The notes under the pieces: model-generated | The model's input: the letters and a program-made list of their open reading frames with translations, nothing else | What the model was told of the DNA's origin: nothing | The model's database searches: none | Assembly (NCBI RefSeq): GCF_963576615.1 | Contig: NC_088714.1 | Coordinates: forward strand, 4,030,001 to 4,094,000 | DNA from: Watersipora subatra | Lineage: Eukaryota > Bryozoa > Gymnolaemata > Cheilostomatida > Watersiporidae | Direction: 5' to 3' | Length of the DNA stretch: 64,000 nt | Shown here: in pieces, positions 25,201-36,900 of the stretch | How positions within the stretch are numbered: position 1 is the stretch's first letter | Layout of the letters: each line of letters starts with the position of its first letter | Position numbers and translations under genes: made by a program

Positions 25201-28200
25201 GATAAAATCACCTTAAAATGCACAAAAACCCGCCAGCGAGTTTATACCTTAACCTTACATACCCCCTAGCTCTGCCGACAACATCCTCCCTTTTTAGCCA
25301 AAGCTGACCAGGAGCGTATAGGCCTCTATCGTCTACTCGGTTATTGTCGCCTTTCGTTAAGAACTTTGTTGTTCCATTCTCTCTGTCATAAGAAATTAAT
25401 GCTTAGATATTATCTCTGACAAATGCACTTTATATTCAAACAAACCAACATACAATACAGTACAGTAGACGCTCCTATAACATGAACCTCTTTGTTCATA
25501 ACTCACACTAATCTAAAAAACTTATGCCAAGTCTTTGCTTTGTATTCATGTAAAAAAGTCCATATAATGTAAGGCGTCAAGTCAGTGTAAATTCTCAACA
25601 TCGATTTAAATAATGGGAGTCTTGGAGTGAGCCTTACAAGTACCATTTCCATCTTTTCTAGTTTACTTTAGACATATAATAATATCTTTTTGTTTTTTGC
25701 AGCAGACCTTGTTGTAAAGAAAAAAGTGAAAAGCATCAACTAAAAGGCGTGTGCTCCCCTTAACTTAGTGTCAAATTACTGTAATCCGGGACACTAAACC
25801 GAGTAAGTGACCAGAAAAAAGAGAAAAGTTGCCAATACAAACCTATAATACTACGGTTACTATGGTTACTGTACAGACATCGAATTAAAAAGCAGAGCTT
25901 AGTTTTTTATTTATGAAAGGCCAAAGGAATGAGCTTAGAAAGATCTTTGAACAGTTGAGCTATTTATGTGTTTTACTGCTCCTATAACACAAATCTCCAT
26001 AACGTCAACGTTCTTGGAAAAAAATTATTTACATTGTAGGGGTGTCTACTATACCATCATATTTTAGGGAGTTTTTGAGTTCTCTGTGTAGGGGTTAGAC
26101 ACTTGGGGCACATGTCAAATTTCAATCACAATTTTAGGAGAATTACAGTAGTTTTCGACTTGGTTGGGTACACGATAACCGAGTTGAATAAGACATACCG
26201 ACAGCCAACAGGCACGCGTTTGGGATGCATTATTTACTAAAGGCCATGGTCCGAGCTCTTTAGGTATTTAATGGTTTTAGGCTAGGATAACCAAATAGTA
26301 GCATTACAACAAACATTTTAGGTGTATATTTTATGTTACTATAATATCCAATAAAACATTTTTATGCCAAAAATTGTTTATTGCATTGGTTGAGTTGAAT
26401 TGATGTAACAATTCTTGTATCGGTCACATATCACACACCAAAAATTATGGAGAGAATAACTCCAAGTTCATGTTCAAAACTACCTGAATACTTATCACGT
26501 ACCCAATTCTGACTTAGGATATTTTTTCGATATATTCACCATGCGTATCCCTCTATGATACGCATGTGAAATCCAAGCGCAAACCTTTATTTGAGAATCA
26601 GAATTGAGTCTTCCATAATTGTGCAGAGATATTAAAGCATGCAGCGCAATAATATGCGAGGGCAGTTAATCAGCATCCAGATTCACTTTTTCACCCTTAC
26701 TTTTCATGGACTTTGATGACTCTGTGGACAATAGGAATATCTCTATCAACTATCTTGAAAACGACAATCTCCCCAGCTCTGATTGGCTCATCATGATGGT
26801 TTGTAAGCAATAGTAAGTCTCCTCTGTAGAACGCTGGCTCCATGCTGCCACTGATGACACACAAGTATAAATATAACTGAGGGAATATGGAAATACATGT
26901 AAACATACTACCAATTCTATCAATGTACAATTGCTCCTACTCCATACAAGATGAGAATTAAGCCTCACTTTGCAATTGTTACAGGAATTAAAAATTTCAC
27001 TAAAATGCAAAGCTTACCTGAGAACGACGACAATGGGGCTCTCACTTTCTGTGATTACCATAAGTCCTTTCCATATCATCAAAGCGGATGATACGATCAT
27101 TCCAAAGTTTAAAAATTGGTAAAGTACCTAGAAGCAGAAACACCGTTGTACAACTTTCCGCTCAAACACAAAACATAGGCTAACATATATAGTATATATC
27201 TATATTTCTCAAAGTTTATCTTTTGTCATCCTTCGGTATATCCTATTTATAGCTATTAAAATATTAGAATTAAAATTCCGCAATCTAATAGATTTGGACT
27301 CCCAGATATCGCTTCCGCAAGTTTAAAATCCAGAGGCTCTACCACTGAGCAATACAAGAAATAATGATCCGAGGTGTTATCATATTCGATATACCATATC
27401 CACACGCTAATTATTTTAGCACTGCGCCAATACGTTACGATGCCTCTGTCAAGAAATTCTTTTTAGTAAGGTCTAATTACTATATCTGGGGTCAAGGCCA
27501 ATTCTTCTCCCGCGGACAATTATATCAGAGCTGTAGGAAGAGCCTGGACATTCTCTCTCCATTCGGTCAGACAAAGAAGGTATGATATCTCATTTTTACC
27601 TTTGTACCAGTATGGTGGAACAGTAAGCTTTTTATACACACACACACTTCTATGCAATAATCGTTATTATTAATTCAACATATTCAGGATTTTTATTTTG
27701 TTTTCTCAGTTCGTATTAATTGTATGATTTCCGAATCATCTTTTATTGTAATCTTGGCAAAACCGACTTAATTTAGCTATTACTTGCTAATAATTTCACA
27801 ATTATATCTAAACTCTTTTATAGTTGTTTTTTTAAATTTATTTAACCTGCACAAAATTTTTTACTCTTGATATGAAATTTGAAAGTTACAGTTGTTTGAC
27901 AAAATTTAAAAGCCTTTACAGTTGTTTGTATTTTTTTAAAAATTATTTCAACTACACAAAACACTTTTCTCATGATATGTAGTTTGAAAGTTAGAATGGC
28001 AAATGTTGTTATATGTTAAATACAAATCAACTTTTTGTGCAAAGACGTTTTTATTACCACTAGTAATATACATATATACGTAACTAGCCGAATGTACCAC
28101 ATTGCCTGGGTATTAAAAAAACAGCTTATAAACAATGAGAGTTGCCTGTCCTCTGCTATCAGCCTGGCACATTGCCAGTGCACAATTTAAGTGAGCTTAC

Positions 28201-31200
28201 TAATAAGAGCTACCCTCTCGGTGACGTTAGGCAATTACCCTGCGTAGTATGCAGAGCCTTCGCGTATTTGCTCCCATATAGTGACATACATTGTTTATAT
28301 CGCTAGTGAAGTGATCAAGTTCCTGTGGCTGAGTTGGTACGGCGTCTGACTGGTGAACCGGAGGGTCCGAGTTCAAATCTTTTGCGATATGGAATTGTTA
28401 TTCCAAGATATCAATAGGTATAGCTAGACATACCGACAACACATGACAAACTTTGAGAAATATATATTGATATCTATATTTCGGTGCTTGTTTCTTTACG
28501 TAAATATATAAAATATATATACAGTCAAACATGGATAACTCGTCCACGGATAGCTCGAACACATGGTTAATTCGAACGGTTTCTTTGGTCCGTTCCCACG
28601 TAATGATAAATTGCTATAGATAACTCGAACTCAACTCTGTTAACTCGAACTGTTTTTTTCCCAACGGCTACCGAAATGGTTGTTATCGCTTTAGAAAATC
28701 ACTTTATTCCAAGCCATAGAGGTAAACCTCAACTTTTCGTAATTCATAAGCGTCGTTATTACCACCATCGGCAAAATATTTTTGTCAACGACTTTTCTAA
28801 AGGTTTGGTGAAATTTGATTTATACCAAACATCCGCTTAGCGATCGCCCTTCGGAAGCAAGGTAAAGTGAGATAATCTTTGCATAAACTTCAAGAAAAAT
28901 CGGCAAAATTGATCGTGGGTAAAACGCTCAAAAGAAAAAGATGTCTTTTCTTTTGAGCATTTCAACAACGATCAAGTTTTGCCAATGTCAATCTAAAAAA
29001 CGTCCTGGCAATAACATCACTTCAAACAACAAACCGATCTCAAGTGATAGAAAAATCTCTATACTTTTTGATAAAAACGTTTTAAACTGTACATTAGAAG
29101 CATTTAATTTGAAACAAGCCATTTGTGGTTTTGATTTATATTATAGTTTGTATATGTACATGTAGGGGGAAGTGGGGCACAATGGCCATAGGGGCACAGT
29201 GGACCATGCTAATTTTTGTGAAAAGAGAACTTTTTACACATGCTTAATTTACATATATTACAGGAAGTGATGTAATGCATCAGCCATATTTGTTTCAACC
29301 ACATGCAATCAATATTGTACACATGGTGAGTATTTTTACTATTTTTGTCTTCATTTCCTACTAATAGATATGAACTTGAAGTGGCCCTATCTTACACTCT
29401 GTACATTTTGCACCCATGTCACTTTCTAAATACAATTCTAAACTACTAGTGATGCTTAAATGATTATTAGTTAACTTCTAGAATGAATAAGTTTTGTCAC
29501 ATTGTGAAAATTGTTCTACACCATGCATTGGGGCACAAAGGCCCGCTTGGTGTGGGGCACAGTGGACCATGGACCATTGTGCCCCATTTGCCACTGTTTA
29601 CACTGTAAATATTTAAATTTTATTTTTGTAGTATTAAGAGAGAGCTATATATTATTAATGTAGATAATAATAATATTTATAGCCTACATGCATATATATA
29701 TATATATTTATGTAGGTGTATGTATATATTTATGTTATTATTATATACATTCATCATTAAATTTTCTAAAGAATTAAGAAACTAGTAATAATAATATAAA
29801 ATGATAATAACTTTGTTTTCTACTCAGGTAATCATGGTCAGAACTTACAAGAAAAAGAGTAATGCCTCTAAGACTTCTGCAGAGCTAATAAAACAAGCCG
29901 TACAGGAGGTTGTTGTAAAGGAGAAATCGATACACCAGATTTCTACAGACTTTTCAATTCTTCGTACAACATTACGTCGATATGTGAATGAGGCTAGAGC
30001 TAAAGGCTTTGAGGAGGTGAACACTTTTGCAAAGACGAAATGTATTCTCTCAACATGAAGAAGATCAATTAGCAGAATATCTCAAACTGGCTTCTAGACA
30101 GCATCACGGACTCACAAAGAAGATGACAAGAGAGCTAGCCTTAGAATATGCTAAGAGAAACAATAAGAATTACCCGGAGTCTTGGGACAGAAATGGGCTT
30201 GCAGGAATAGATTGGATTGATGGATTCATGAAGCGTCAATCAAGTTTGTCAGTACGAAAACCTGAGCCCACAAGCCTCAGCCGTGGTACGAGCTTTAATA
30301 AAAGTAATGTGAATGCATTTTTTGATAATCTTGAAGCACTGATGGAGAAGTACAGGTTTGAACCTGCAGACATTTACAATGTTGATGAAACTGCATTGAC
30401 CACTGTACATCGACAACCTAAAGTTATTGCTGAAAAGTCCTTAAGGCAAGTTGGCCAAGTTACCAGTGCAAAAAGAGGCACTCTTGTCACCATGATTGGA
30501 GCAGCAAATGCTCAGGGGGATCTGTTCCTCCAATGCTAATATTTCCACGAGTTCATTACAAGGCTTATATGGTTAGCGGTGCCCCTCCTGGAACAATTGG
30601 TGTGGCAAATCCATCAGGATAGACATCTCGAGATATCTTTCTCCAGTGGTTAAAACATCTTATTCACCACTCTAGAGCATCTAAAGACCGACCAATACTC
30701 GTCATAATGGACAATCATGATAGCCACTGCACTTTAGAGGTGATTGATTTAGCCAAGAACAACGGTATTATTTTACTAACTTTTCCACTACACTGCAGTC
30801 ACAGATTGCAGCCTCTGGATCTGACTGTCTTTGGACCTCCCAAAGTGTACTACAATGAAGCATGTAACAGCTGGCAACTGAATCACCCTGGACAGACCAT
30901 CACTATATACAACATCCCTGCCCTTCTTGATGCTTTCTTCTCCAGAGCCTTCAACCCAGAAACCATAAAGTCTGGGTTTCGCCGACCAGGAATCGTTCCT
31001 TTCAATAGGAATGTTTTCAATGACGCAGACTTCTTATGTGCTAATGTGACGAATCGAGCTGACCCTACTTCAACAGAGACACCTGCTACACCAATCAGCT
31101 CAACAGAAGCTCCTTCTGCATCAAGTTTACCCGTAACTCCTACCCTGCTCCTACACAACCTTCAGCTACTAGCTGTAGTTCAGTGTCAGCATTTGCTATT

Positions 31201-33576
31201 ACATCAATTGTCAGTCCTGAAGAAATTAGACCCTATGCTAAAGCTGGCCCTAGAAAGAATGCAGCAATAAATAGAAAGAGGAAGAAACTGCAATTCTTAC
31301 TGACACTCCTGTAAAGATGGCTATTGAAGCAGAAGAAAAAGCTAAAGCAGAAAAAAACAAAAAAAAGAGTGCAGCTTGATGAAGACACAAGCAGTGATGA
31401 TGAACCATTAGCTATGCCAATAGTTGCTGATGACAGTGACTGTGAACCTACGAGTCCGGCCAAAGAGTTACCTGATTCATCTTATATTACAGCTAAGGAT
31501 GTGCCTGTCAACACATATGTGCTAGTAAAGGTTTGTGGGAAAAGAGCTGTAGCCCATTTCGCTGGGATTGTACAAGAACTAAACAACGAAGATGACGCAA
31601 TCACAGTGCAATTTTACAAAAAGGACGGCAACCATTTTGTTATTCCAGAAGGCGATGATGTTTCCACAGTAGATATTACAGATGTGGTACTTATCTTACC
31701 TTCACCAACCACTAGCGGTGGGACATCACGAATGCGCAGCAAGTTGAAATTTGATATCGACCTGTCTGCATACCTCTAAATAAATCATCGGTGGTTTCCT
31801 TTGACACTCTGACAATCTACTTGTATATATACTTTGCAAGAGTGATATCATTGCTTGCAACATAAGACATTTGCAATATTCTTGTTTGTAACTCATTTGT
31901 AATTTATCACTGACTGTGTAAAATTAGTTTTAAAATAAATTTTGATAACCAAATGTGTCATTGTATTTAGCGGTCCATTGTACCCCACACCAGGGGCACA
32001 GTGGACCAAATGTAGGCTTATACTAAATCATTGGTCAGTTGAAGTAAAGTTATACCAGAGTTTAATTTAGCAGATTATGTGATGGAGAAGTCTTCAAACT
32101 ATTGGTGGAACTAGTTGCTTTACCTATATTGATAACTAACAATTTCGTATCTTGGAAAAAGTCAAAACCTGTCCACTGTGCCCCACTTACCCCTATCTAC
32201 TAATAAATAAGTAAATACATGGACTTGTGACAGTGCTCTGATAACTTGAACGCTCTGATAATTCGAACACTTTTGCTCGGTCCCGTGAAGTTCGAGTTAT
32301 CCATGTTTGACTGTATATGTAATACATATTTTTAAATTATTGCTAAAAACGCTAGTTTTGTAAAGAATAATAAGGAACAAACACTCAATACACTATGTGC
32401 AAAGTGAATAATAGTATAATGTACACTATATATGAGGAGTAATTGACAGTTGGTTAATCACAACAGACTTGTTTCAAGCAGACATAAGCCTGGTCTCATA
32501 GGGTGATAGTTTGAGAAAACGTTCTCTCGAACTATCACCCGATTAGACCAGACCTATGTCTGCTCAAATCAGATCTATCGTGATTAACCAACAGTTAAGT
32601 ACTCTTCTTATTATAATTGTAATATATAGCCTATCGATATTCATATAGAATGTATGCATATAAAACTAGTTGGATGTCCGGCGTTGCACGAATAATAAAA
32701 AAGTTTTTGCAAAAATAATTTATTTTTACTTGGTAAAGTTTCTTTACCCAATGAATTTGAGTGACTTGAGCTATTCTAAATCTTTACTATAATAAGAGCC
32801 TTGAAACCATCTGGGCAATGATATGCAAGAACAATGTAGTGTAGTGGTTTAGCACGTCTGTCTGCAGACTTGCAGGTTTCGAGTTTAAATCCAATGGAGA
32901 GCAAATGTTTTGTTGCAAGATTTTAAATGCTATAACTGGACACACGAACGACAGACAAACACACAAACAGAATGTCTGGCGTTGCACGAGTATTAAAATC
33001 AGCTTATAAACAATGAGAGGCAATGTAGTTGCCTGCCATTTGCCATTAGCCTGGCACATTGCCAAAGGCTAATTTGAGTAAGCTTACTAATAAGAGCTAA
33101 CTACCTGCTCTCACAGGAGAGCAATCATAACGTTACGTTGCACCGTAACAGAGAGAAGTAGCGTATTTTCACCTTGTCAACTATCGTGTATGTCATCTTG
33201 TTGCAACTAGCAAAACAAAGAATTCTGGTAGCATACTCGGTCAACAACATTCGACACCTACTTGGAACAATGAGTACACAGCACTACATAGTGCTTTCGA
33301 CTAGCACTACTCCATAACTACAAAACAACGAAAAATATGCCAAAAAGATACTCAAATATCTAGCATTTACTATATCATATGAGTGTACTAAATTCCGATA
33401 AGATATTCCGCTGGAGTCGTTTATGTTTTATTGCAACTTCAGCGTGCAAATGTTGTTATGAATGTAGTAAAATATTAATTCCAATTGGAAAAAAAACACT
33501 AAATTATTTGAAATACCTGACGCGCATTCATACGCCTGAGATCGTCTAAGAATTCATACTGATCTAAAAATCCCAT
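19297..33576 (-). CDS. SEC11: Signal peptidase complex catalytic subunit SEC11
   Basis: Exons in transcript order are 33517-33576, 27018-27127, 26701-26850, 25263-25382, 22435-22496 and 19297-19367. They total 573 nt (190 residues) and every phase closes. The start reads [20 protein letters not shown], followed by the membrane anchor ([19 protein letters not shown]). The catalytic Ser lies in [13 protein letters not shown], the His in IPIVHRV and the Asp region in [14 protein letters not shown], and [20 protein letters not shown] follows. The enzyme is an ER-membrane serine protease that cleaves signal peptides from nascent secretory proteins. The first five exons match SEC11A/C closely. The last exon ([16 protein letters not shown]...) fits by phase and hydrophobicity only, so the C-terminus is less certain; reading on through exon 5 to a stop at about 22379 is an alternative. 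The introns are large because of transposons. The 5' end faces the CFAP73-like gene. Confidence 0.92.
19701..22022. mobile_element. TTAA-flanked inverted-repeat DNA transposon, 2.3 kb
   Basis: Outer ends are AGATGTGGTTGCGTCAAA at the left and its complement TTTGACGCAACCACATCT at the right. They are flanked by TTAA (19697-19700 and 22023-22026). The inverted match reaches about 50 bp inward. TTAA duplications point to piggyBac or Kolobok; the AGA start without CCC favours Kolobok-like. I find no transposase. It lies in the last intron of SEC11. Confidence 0.8.
22558..23024 (+). repeat. 31-bp minisatellite, about 15 units
   Basis: Near-identical units contain GAGAACACCATCATGCCTCT and AAGTAAGGTAC. 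The only variants are a G/A (ACGAG or ACAAG), one AAAGTA and one CACCATG. The array lies in SEC11 intron 4, about 60 bp upstream (in transcript sense) of exon 5. The unit begins inside normal intron sequence at 22558, which gives the seed of the expansion. Confidence 0.95.
23080..23935 (+). mobile_element. Pogo-like element copy joined to an inverted dispersed repeat
   Basis: The left end CAGTCAAACATGGATAACTC preceded by TA equals the end of the element at 28522. Similarity to 28522-28830 runs for about 310 bp. From about 23390 to 23935 the sequence instead matches the reverse complement of 27470-28040. No matching right terminus is found here, so this is a rearranged or truncated copy. Three short repeats of GGAAATAGGGGTGTAA lie at 23877-23935. 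Confidence 0.65.
24128..24270 (+). mobile_element. tRNA-derived SINE (family A)
   Basis: A tRNA-like head is present, with box A-like TAGCCTAGTGGTTAGGCG and box B-like GCGAGTTCAAATCCAG. The family tail TATCGCTGTAACTGGACACA follows. It is shorter than the copy at 2041 and lacks its 5' body. It lies in SEC11 intron 4. Confidence 0.75.
25463..26051. mobile_element. Probable pogo/mariner-type MITE
   Basis: The left end after TA reads CAGTAGACGCTCCTATAAC. The right end complements as TAGTAGACACCCCTACAA, again next to TA. The element is about 590 bp with no open frame. A second terminus-like CTCCTATAACACAAATC at 25978 suggests internal duplication. It lies in SEC11 intron 3. The ends match imperfectly, hence the modest confidence. 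Confidence 0.45.
27195..27362 (-). mobile_element. tRNA-derived SINE (family B)
   Basis: On the minus strand the head reads TTGCTCAGTGGTAGAGC with box B-like GGGAGTCCAAATC. The tail ends AACTTTGAGAAATATAGATA. The same tail occurs at 28316-28482 and 60833-61015, which defines the family. The copy begins about 70 bp inside SEC11 intron 1, in the sense upstream of exon 2. Confidence 0.75.
27470..28040 (+). repeat. Dispersed repeat, inverted relative to 23390-23935
   Basis: The block contains CATTCTCTCTCCATTCGGTC, GATATCTCATTTTTACCTTT and further AT-rich segments that match 23390-23935 in reverse. A shorter relative lies at 45860-45960. It has no transposase and no clear termini. Internally it has a ~90-bp imperfect duplication (TTTACAGTTGTTTG twice). 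Confidence 0.6.
28088..28290 (+). repeat. Dispersed ~200-bp repeat
   Basis: This matches 32975-33180 (CAGCTTATAAACAATGAGAG, GCCTGGCACATTGCCA, GAGCTTACTAATAAGAGCTA). Both copies lie in SEC11 intron 1, in the same orientation and each next to a SINE. They are probably one SINE/RTE-like family. Confidence 0.65.
28316..28482 (+). mobile_element. tRNA-derived SINE (family B)
   Basis: The tRNA-like head has GGCTGAGTTGGTACGGCGTC and box B-like GGTCCGAGTTCAAATC. The family tail AACTTTGAGAAATATATAT follows. It lies about 40 bp before the outer pogo-like element. Confidence 0.75.
29165..32193 (+). mobile_element. Pogo/Tigger-type DNA transposon
   Basis: This 3,029-bp element starts GGGGGAAGTGGGGCAC and ends with the complement of GGGGTAAGTGGGGCACA. 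It has TA on both sides (29163-29164 and 32194-32195), as in the Tc1/mariner-pogo group. Sub-terminal GGGGCACAGTGGACC words recur near both ends (29190, 29555, 31990), likely transposase-binding repeats. It carries a damaged DDE transposase and lies inside an older pogo-like element in SEC11 intron 1. Confidence 0.92.
29834..31779 (+). pseudogene. Tigger/pogo transposase, damaged
   Basis: From [13 protein letters not shown] at 29834 the reading begins with a psq-type helix-turn-helix ([19 protein letters not shown]). Then come a CENP-B-like DNA-binding segment (30027-30250) and a DDE_1 catalytic core with [19 protein letters not shown] and [14 protein letters not shown] low-complexity Ser/Thr/Pro and Lys-rich linker follows, then a C-terminal domain ending at 31779. 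The frame changes near 30040, near 30520 (before VPPMLIF) and in the linker after 31130. A TAG stands in place of an expected Trp near 30621 (PSG*TSRD). The third acidic residue sits in QPLD. With at least four lesions it cannot make an intact enzyme. Its length and order match invertebrate tigger-derived proteins. Confidence 0.9.
32444..32597. mobile_element. Hairpin MITE, near-perfect palindrome
   Basis: The two halves, about 75 bp each, are near-exact inverted copies: CAGTTGGTTAATCAC / GTGATTAACCAACAG outside and GGGTGATAGTTTGAGA / TCTCGAACTATCACCC inside. No loop is left apart from AAACGT. It has no coding capacity. It sits in SEC11 intron 1, about 130 bp past the outer pogo-like element. 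Confidence 0.8.
32665..32970 (+). mobile_element. tRNA-derived SINE (family A)
   Basis: It opens with GATGTCCGGCGTTGCACGAA, has a tRNA-like middle (TAGTGTAGTGGTTTAGCACG and GTTTCGAGTTTAAATCC) and ends CTATAACTGGACACACGAAC with a CAGACAAACACAC tail. It matches 2041-2465 throughout and is among the best family A copies in the window. The related 32975-33180 repeat follows directly. Confidence 0.75.
32975..33180 (+). repeat. Dispersed ~200-bp repeat, second copy
   Basis: The second copy of the 28088-28290 repeat opens with GTCTGGCGTTGCACGAGTAT, the same type of opening motif as the family A SINEs. It follows a SINE directly, which suggests a composite or tandem insertion. Confidence 0.65.
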
Positions 33577-33908
33577 AGCGCTGTTTGTTGCGTCTTCTTA
33601 CTCAAACAGCATTCATTGAATTCAACGTTGTCCTTGACCGACAGGTTTCAATTTTTGACCAAAAAGATTTTATGTTCGTTCGCTATAAACATAGTTCGAT
33701 AACTTAAGCGAATGCATATGTTTAATTCTATGAAACGTGTACAAGTGAAAGAAAGCGTAAACAAAGAGAACAACTCCTCATGTACAGTTTTGCGTAGCAG
33801 TTGCGAGGCGACAGCTTTTTCCGGTTAAGAATGTAAACACTTGCGTGCTTCTTGCTTGAGCGTTTGCTCCAACTAAGTAGATATCGTTCTGGTGTGTCAG
33901 CGACTAAC
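33577..33908. promoter_or_regulatory. Shared promoter region of SEC11 and the CFAP73-like gene
   Basis: The two start codons point away from each other and are 332 bp apart, so the two promoters and 5' untranslated regions must share this stretch unless an upstream exon was missed. I see no clear TATA box or CpG-rich core. Confidence 0.55.
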
Positions 33909-36900
33909 ATGACGATGGAACAAAGAAAAAACGTTTTTGTAACGCAACTTCATGAAAGGTGTGTTATCATGTGCACTTTCCGTAACATTTTTATTAAGCC
34001 TTTTTAATAATTAAATAGATCGAGCATTTTGAATTTGCTTTGCTTTTATAATGCACCACTGTGAAATATGCCAGCGCATGTTTATAGGGAAGATGAAGAA
34101 GATAGTGTCAAACCATTTGCTGTAGTTCATGAGTCAGCAGGTCGTCTGTTAGAAACTGGCATCAACACACTTCAGAAAACATTGTTGCTGAAAAAAGAGG
34201 TTGAGGTATGCAATTACAACCTTATCTACTGATAAGCTACTGACGTATGGCAATGGACAACTAAATCAAAATTTTGTAGTGTGTTTGACTGTTGCACCTT
34301 GAAAATAGATAATTTTAAAGATTTGAATAGTAACATCAAAATCTCTCTCCTTTTTCTAGAAGAGCTACACAGTTCACCCCCTGGTTTTTTGCACAATATT
34401 GAAAAGAGCTTGTGAATTCTTTTGAGAGATGGCCAAACCATGCATAAAAACAATAAAAATAAATCTATTTATTTTGTTATTTTATATTGATGACATGTTA
34501 GGTTGAAAGAGTTCAAGCTGAACTAGGAAGTAAAAGAGAGCAATTTCGCAAGCGAATGGAAGTATGCGCAGAAAGACAGGTCGCCCTACAAAAAGAACAA
34601 CAAAAGGTAACAATATTAATAACATACTAAATGCTATCTGTTGTTCGTAATTGTTCGCTATCAATTTTATCCGTGAGAGTAGGTGTTATTAGGTACTACA
34701 ATCATTGCAAACTCTTGCGATTGTCTTCTAAAGTAAACAGGCAAAATTGCATAATAAGGACATGTACTATCGTAACTTTAGATGAAAGAAAGAGTGACAA
34801 AGTTTGAAAAGTTTATAGCAGACAATGAAGCAAAGAGGAGACGAGCCATTCAGAGATACCAAACGGAGGTTCGACTGAAAGAGCAAAAAACTAGAGAATT
34901 AGATGACCTTCAGGTTCAGTTGGAGCTTCTCAAAGCCAAGTAACTACTGGAGTATTATTAACAACATTTAGTTATTTGCGTGCAATTATAACAGAGTAAT
35001 GTCTAGCTAAAACAAATAAAATTAATATTGGAAATGTTGCAGACATTCACGACTCCAGAAGAAGATCGATGTTTACAAGCTGTATGAGAAATTCTTATTA
35101 CAATCTATCGAGAGGCTTCCAGAAAGTAAGTAGAAAATGAAAGTAAAACTTTGGCAGGAAATCTGTTAAATTATCTTCCACAATTTCTTTATTTTTTAGT
35201 GAGTTTATTACTAGTTGGAGCAATTGTTCATCAAAATGCTATTTTTTAATTTAATACTCTCATCAAGTAAAACAATTACTAAGAAATGCAATAAGATGCT
35301 CGATGCTCACAAGAGCTCGATTAATCATGGTGCCAAGCTGGCAAGCGGTGATCAGGGTGTGGCTCACATGGAATGCTGCTGAAAACTGCTGAATGACACT
35401 TGACCAGATTCTTGCTAACTGTTACTAACTTTGATTTATTTTTGTTCCAGATTACTTAGAAATGTCTGAAAATCAGATCAACAGCTTAATGATGAGATAT
35501 GAAACATTACACGCAACCAATGAGAGCCTGGTCACAGACTTGGAGGGTAACGCTACTCAAGTACGTATCTCTACTACATACATATCTCTAATACTATATA
35601 ACTACTTATACAAATACCACAAATCTATTGAAAATAGATTCAGGTAACAATTGGTAATTAAATTGCCTACCCTTACTAAAGCCTATCACAAATAAAGTTT
35701 GAGTTGTCATTCCGACATTAGTTGCCGAATTGCTAATAGCTGACAACTCACTACTATATTTGCAGACTGTGATACTCTTGAAACATACATAGTTGAACTG
35801 CTTAACTTATTTAGAACTAACAGAAAGCCTGACATTTTTCATTCTTTTATTTTCAATCAGACGCCTGCAGGTGGGTGTTAAGGAGGCGGGTTCTCAGAAT
35901 CCAGATGGAGTTTCGAAACCAGTATTTTTAGCTACCTGACGGAATTCACGAAGCCGTATACGTGTGAAATTTGAATGAAATGGACCAGAAATGTGGATAC
36001 GCATAACATTTATGCAGACTAACAGACAGACACAATGACAAATTGGGATTTATTAATTTAGATTGTGGGAAAATTCTAGAAGCAAGACTGGACAAAAAGC
36101 CTGATCTACATATGAACATATGAAAAAAACAGTAAAAATACTGTTATTCTGCTTTGCAACGGTTGAGTAGTTGATGGGTGAAACTTTCTGCAGTAAAATA
36201 TAGCGTGAATTAAATAGGAAATGAGTATGACTGACTATTGTCACTTATCTGGTGATTGCTGAAACAGTTCTGCTTTAAAAGCACAATCTTTTATGATGAA
36301 CAGTTGGAGAGACTGAAGAGCAAGTATGAAATTCTGAAGCAGGAGCACGAAAAAGCGGTTGTCTCAATAAGCAGTGAGGTAGCACGACTCCAAAAACAGC
36401 AAGAAAAGTTGATAGATGCGAGCAAACAGCGAGAAGAATGGTACATCATAGAGAAGGAAGTCTCAAGAGAAGAGGTACACACTGACAAGCGATTGTTTCA
36501 AGTCCTACTTGCTATGTACTTAGAACTTGATAGTGTTTGTGCGCTTTCAGAACTAGTTGAACTGTTACTAACCTGTTAGTAGCATGATTTATATGGAGGC
36601 ATAAACAACACGGCTTAACTTTGGTTTCATTGAAAAAGTTAAATTAACAATTAAATCCAACTTAACAATCTACTAAACAAATAAAAATGTAATAAAATAT
36701 TATATTAAATAATAATAACATATTAATAAATAAAAATAGCATAAAAATAGTGAACTTGTATGAATTTTACATACGTCGAGCTGTAATCACTCCAAGTTGA
36801 CAGACTTTAACCGACGAGAGTTGGCAAGCAGTTAGATGTTGGAGTAGAAGGTATACAAATAAAATAAACTAACATGTATTTATGTAGATCTGCATCTCAT

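Larger units (their letters stand above)
28522..32313. mobile_element. Outer pogo-like element, interrupted by a Tigger transposon
   Basis: Terminal inverted repeats CAGTCAAACATGGATAACTC and GAGTTATCCATGTTTGACTG are flanked by TA on both sides (28520-28521 and 32314-32315). Its own sequence is 28522-29164 and 32194-32313, with the inner element between. Internal GATAACTCGAAC words repeat near both ends. No transposase of its own is seen. Its left part recurs at 23080. Confidence 0.8.

Noticed and set aside
28316-28400. Possible tRNA gene
   Set aside because: Box A and box B are present but the acceptor stem does not pair and the sequence runs into the SINE family B tail, so it is SINE-derived. 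The same applies at 2313-2375, 27300-27360, 37862-37995 and 60940-61010.
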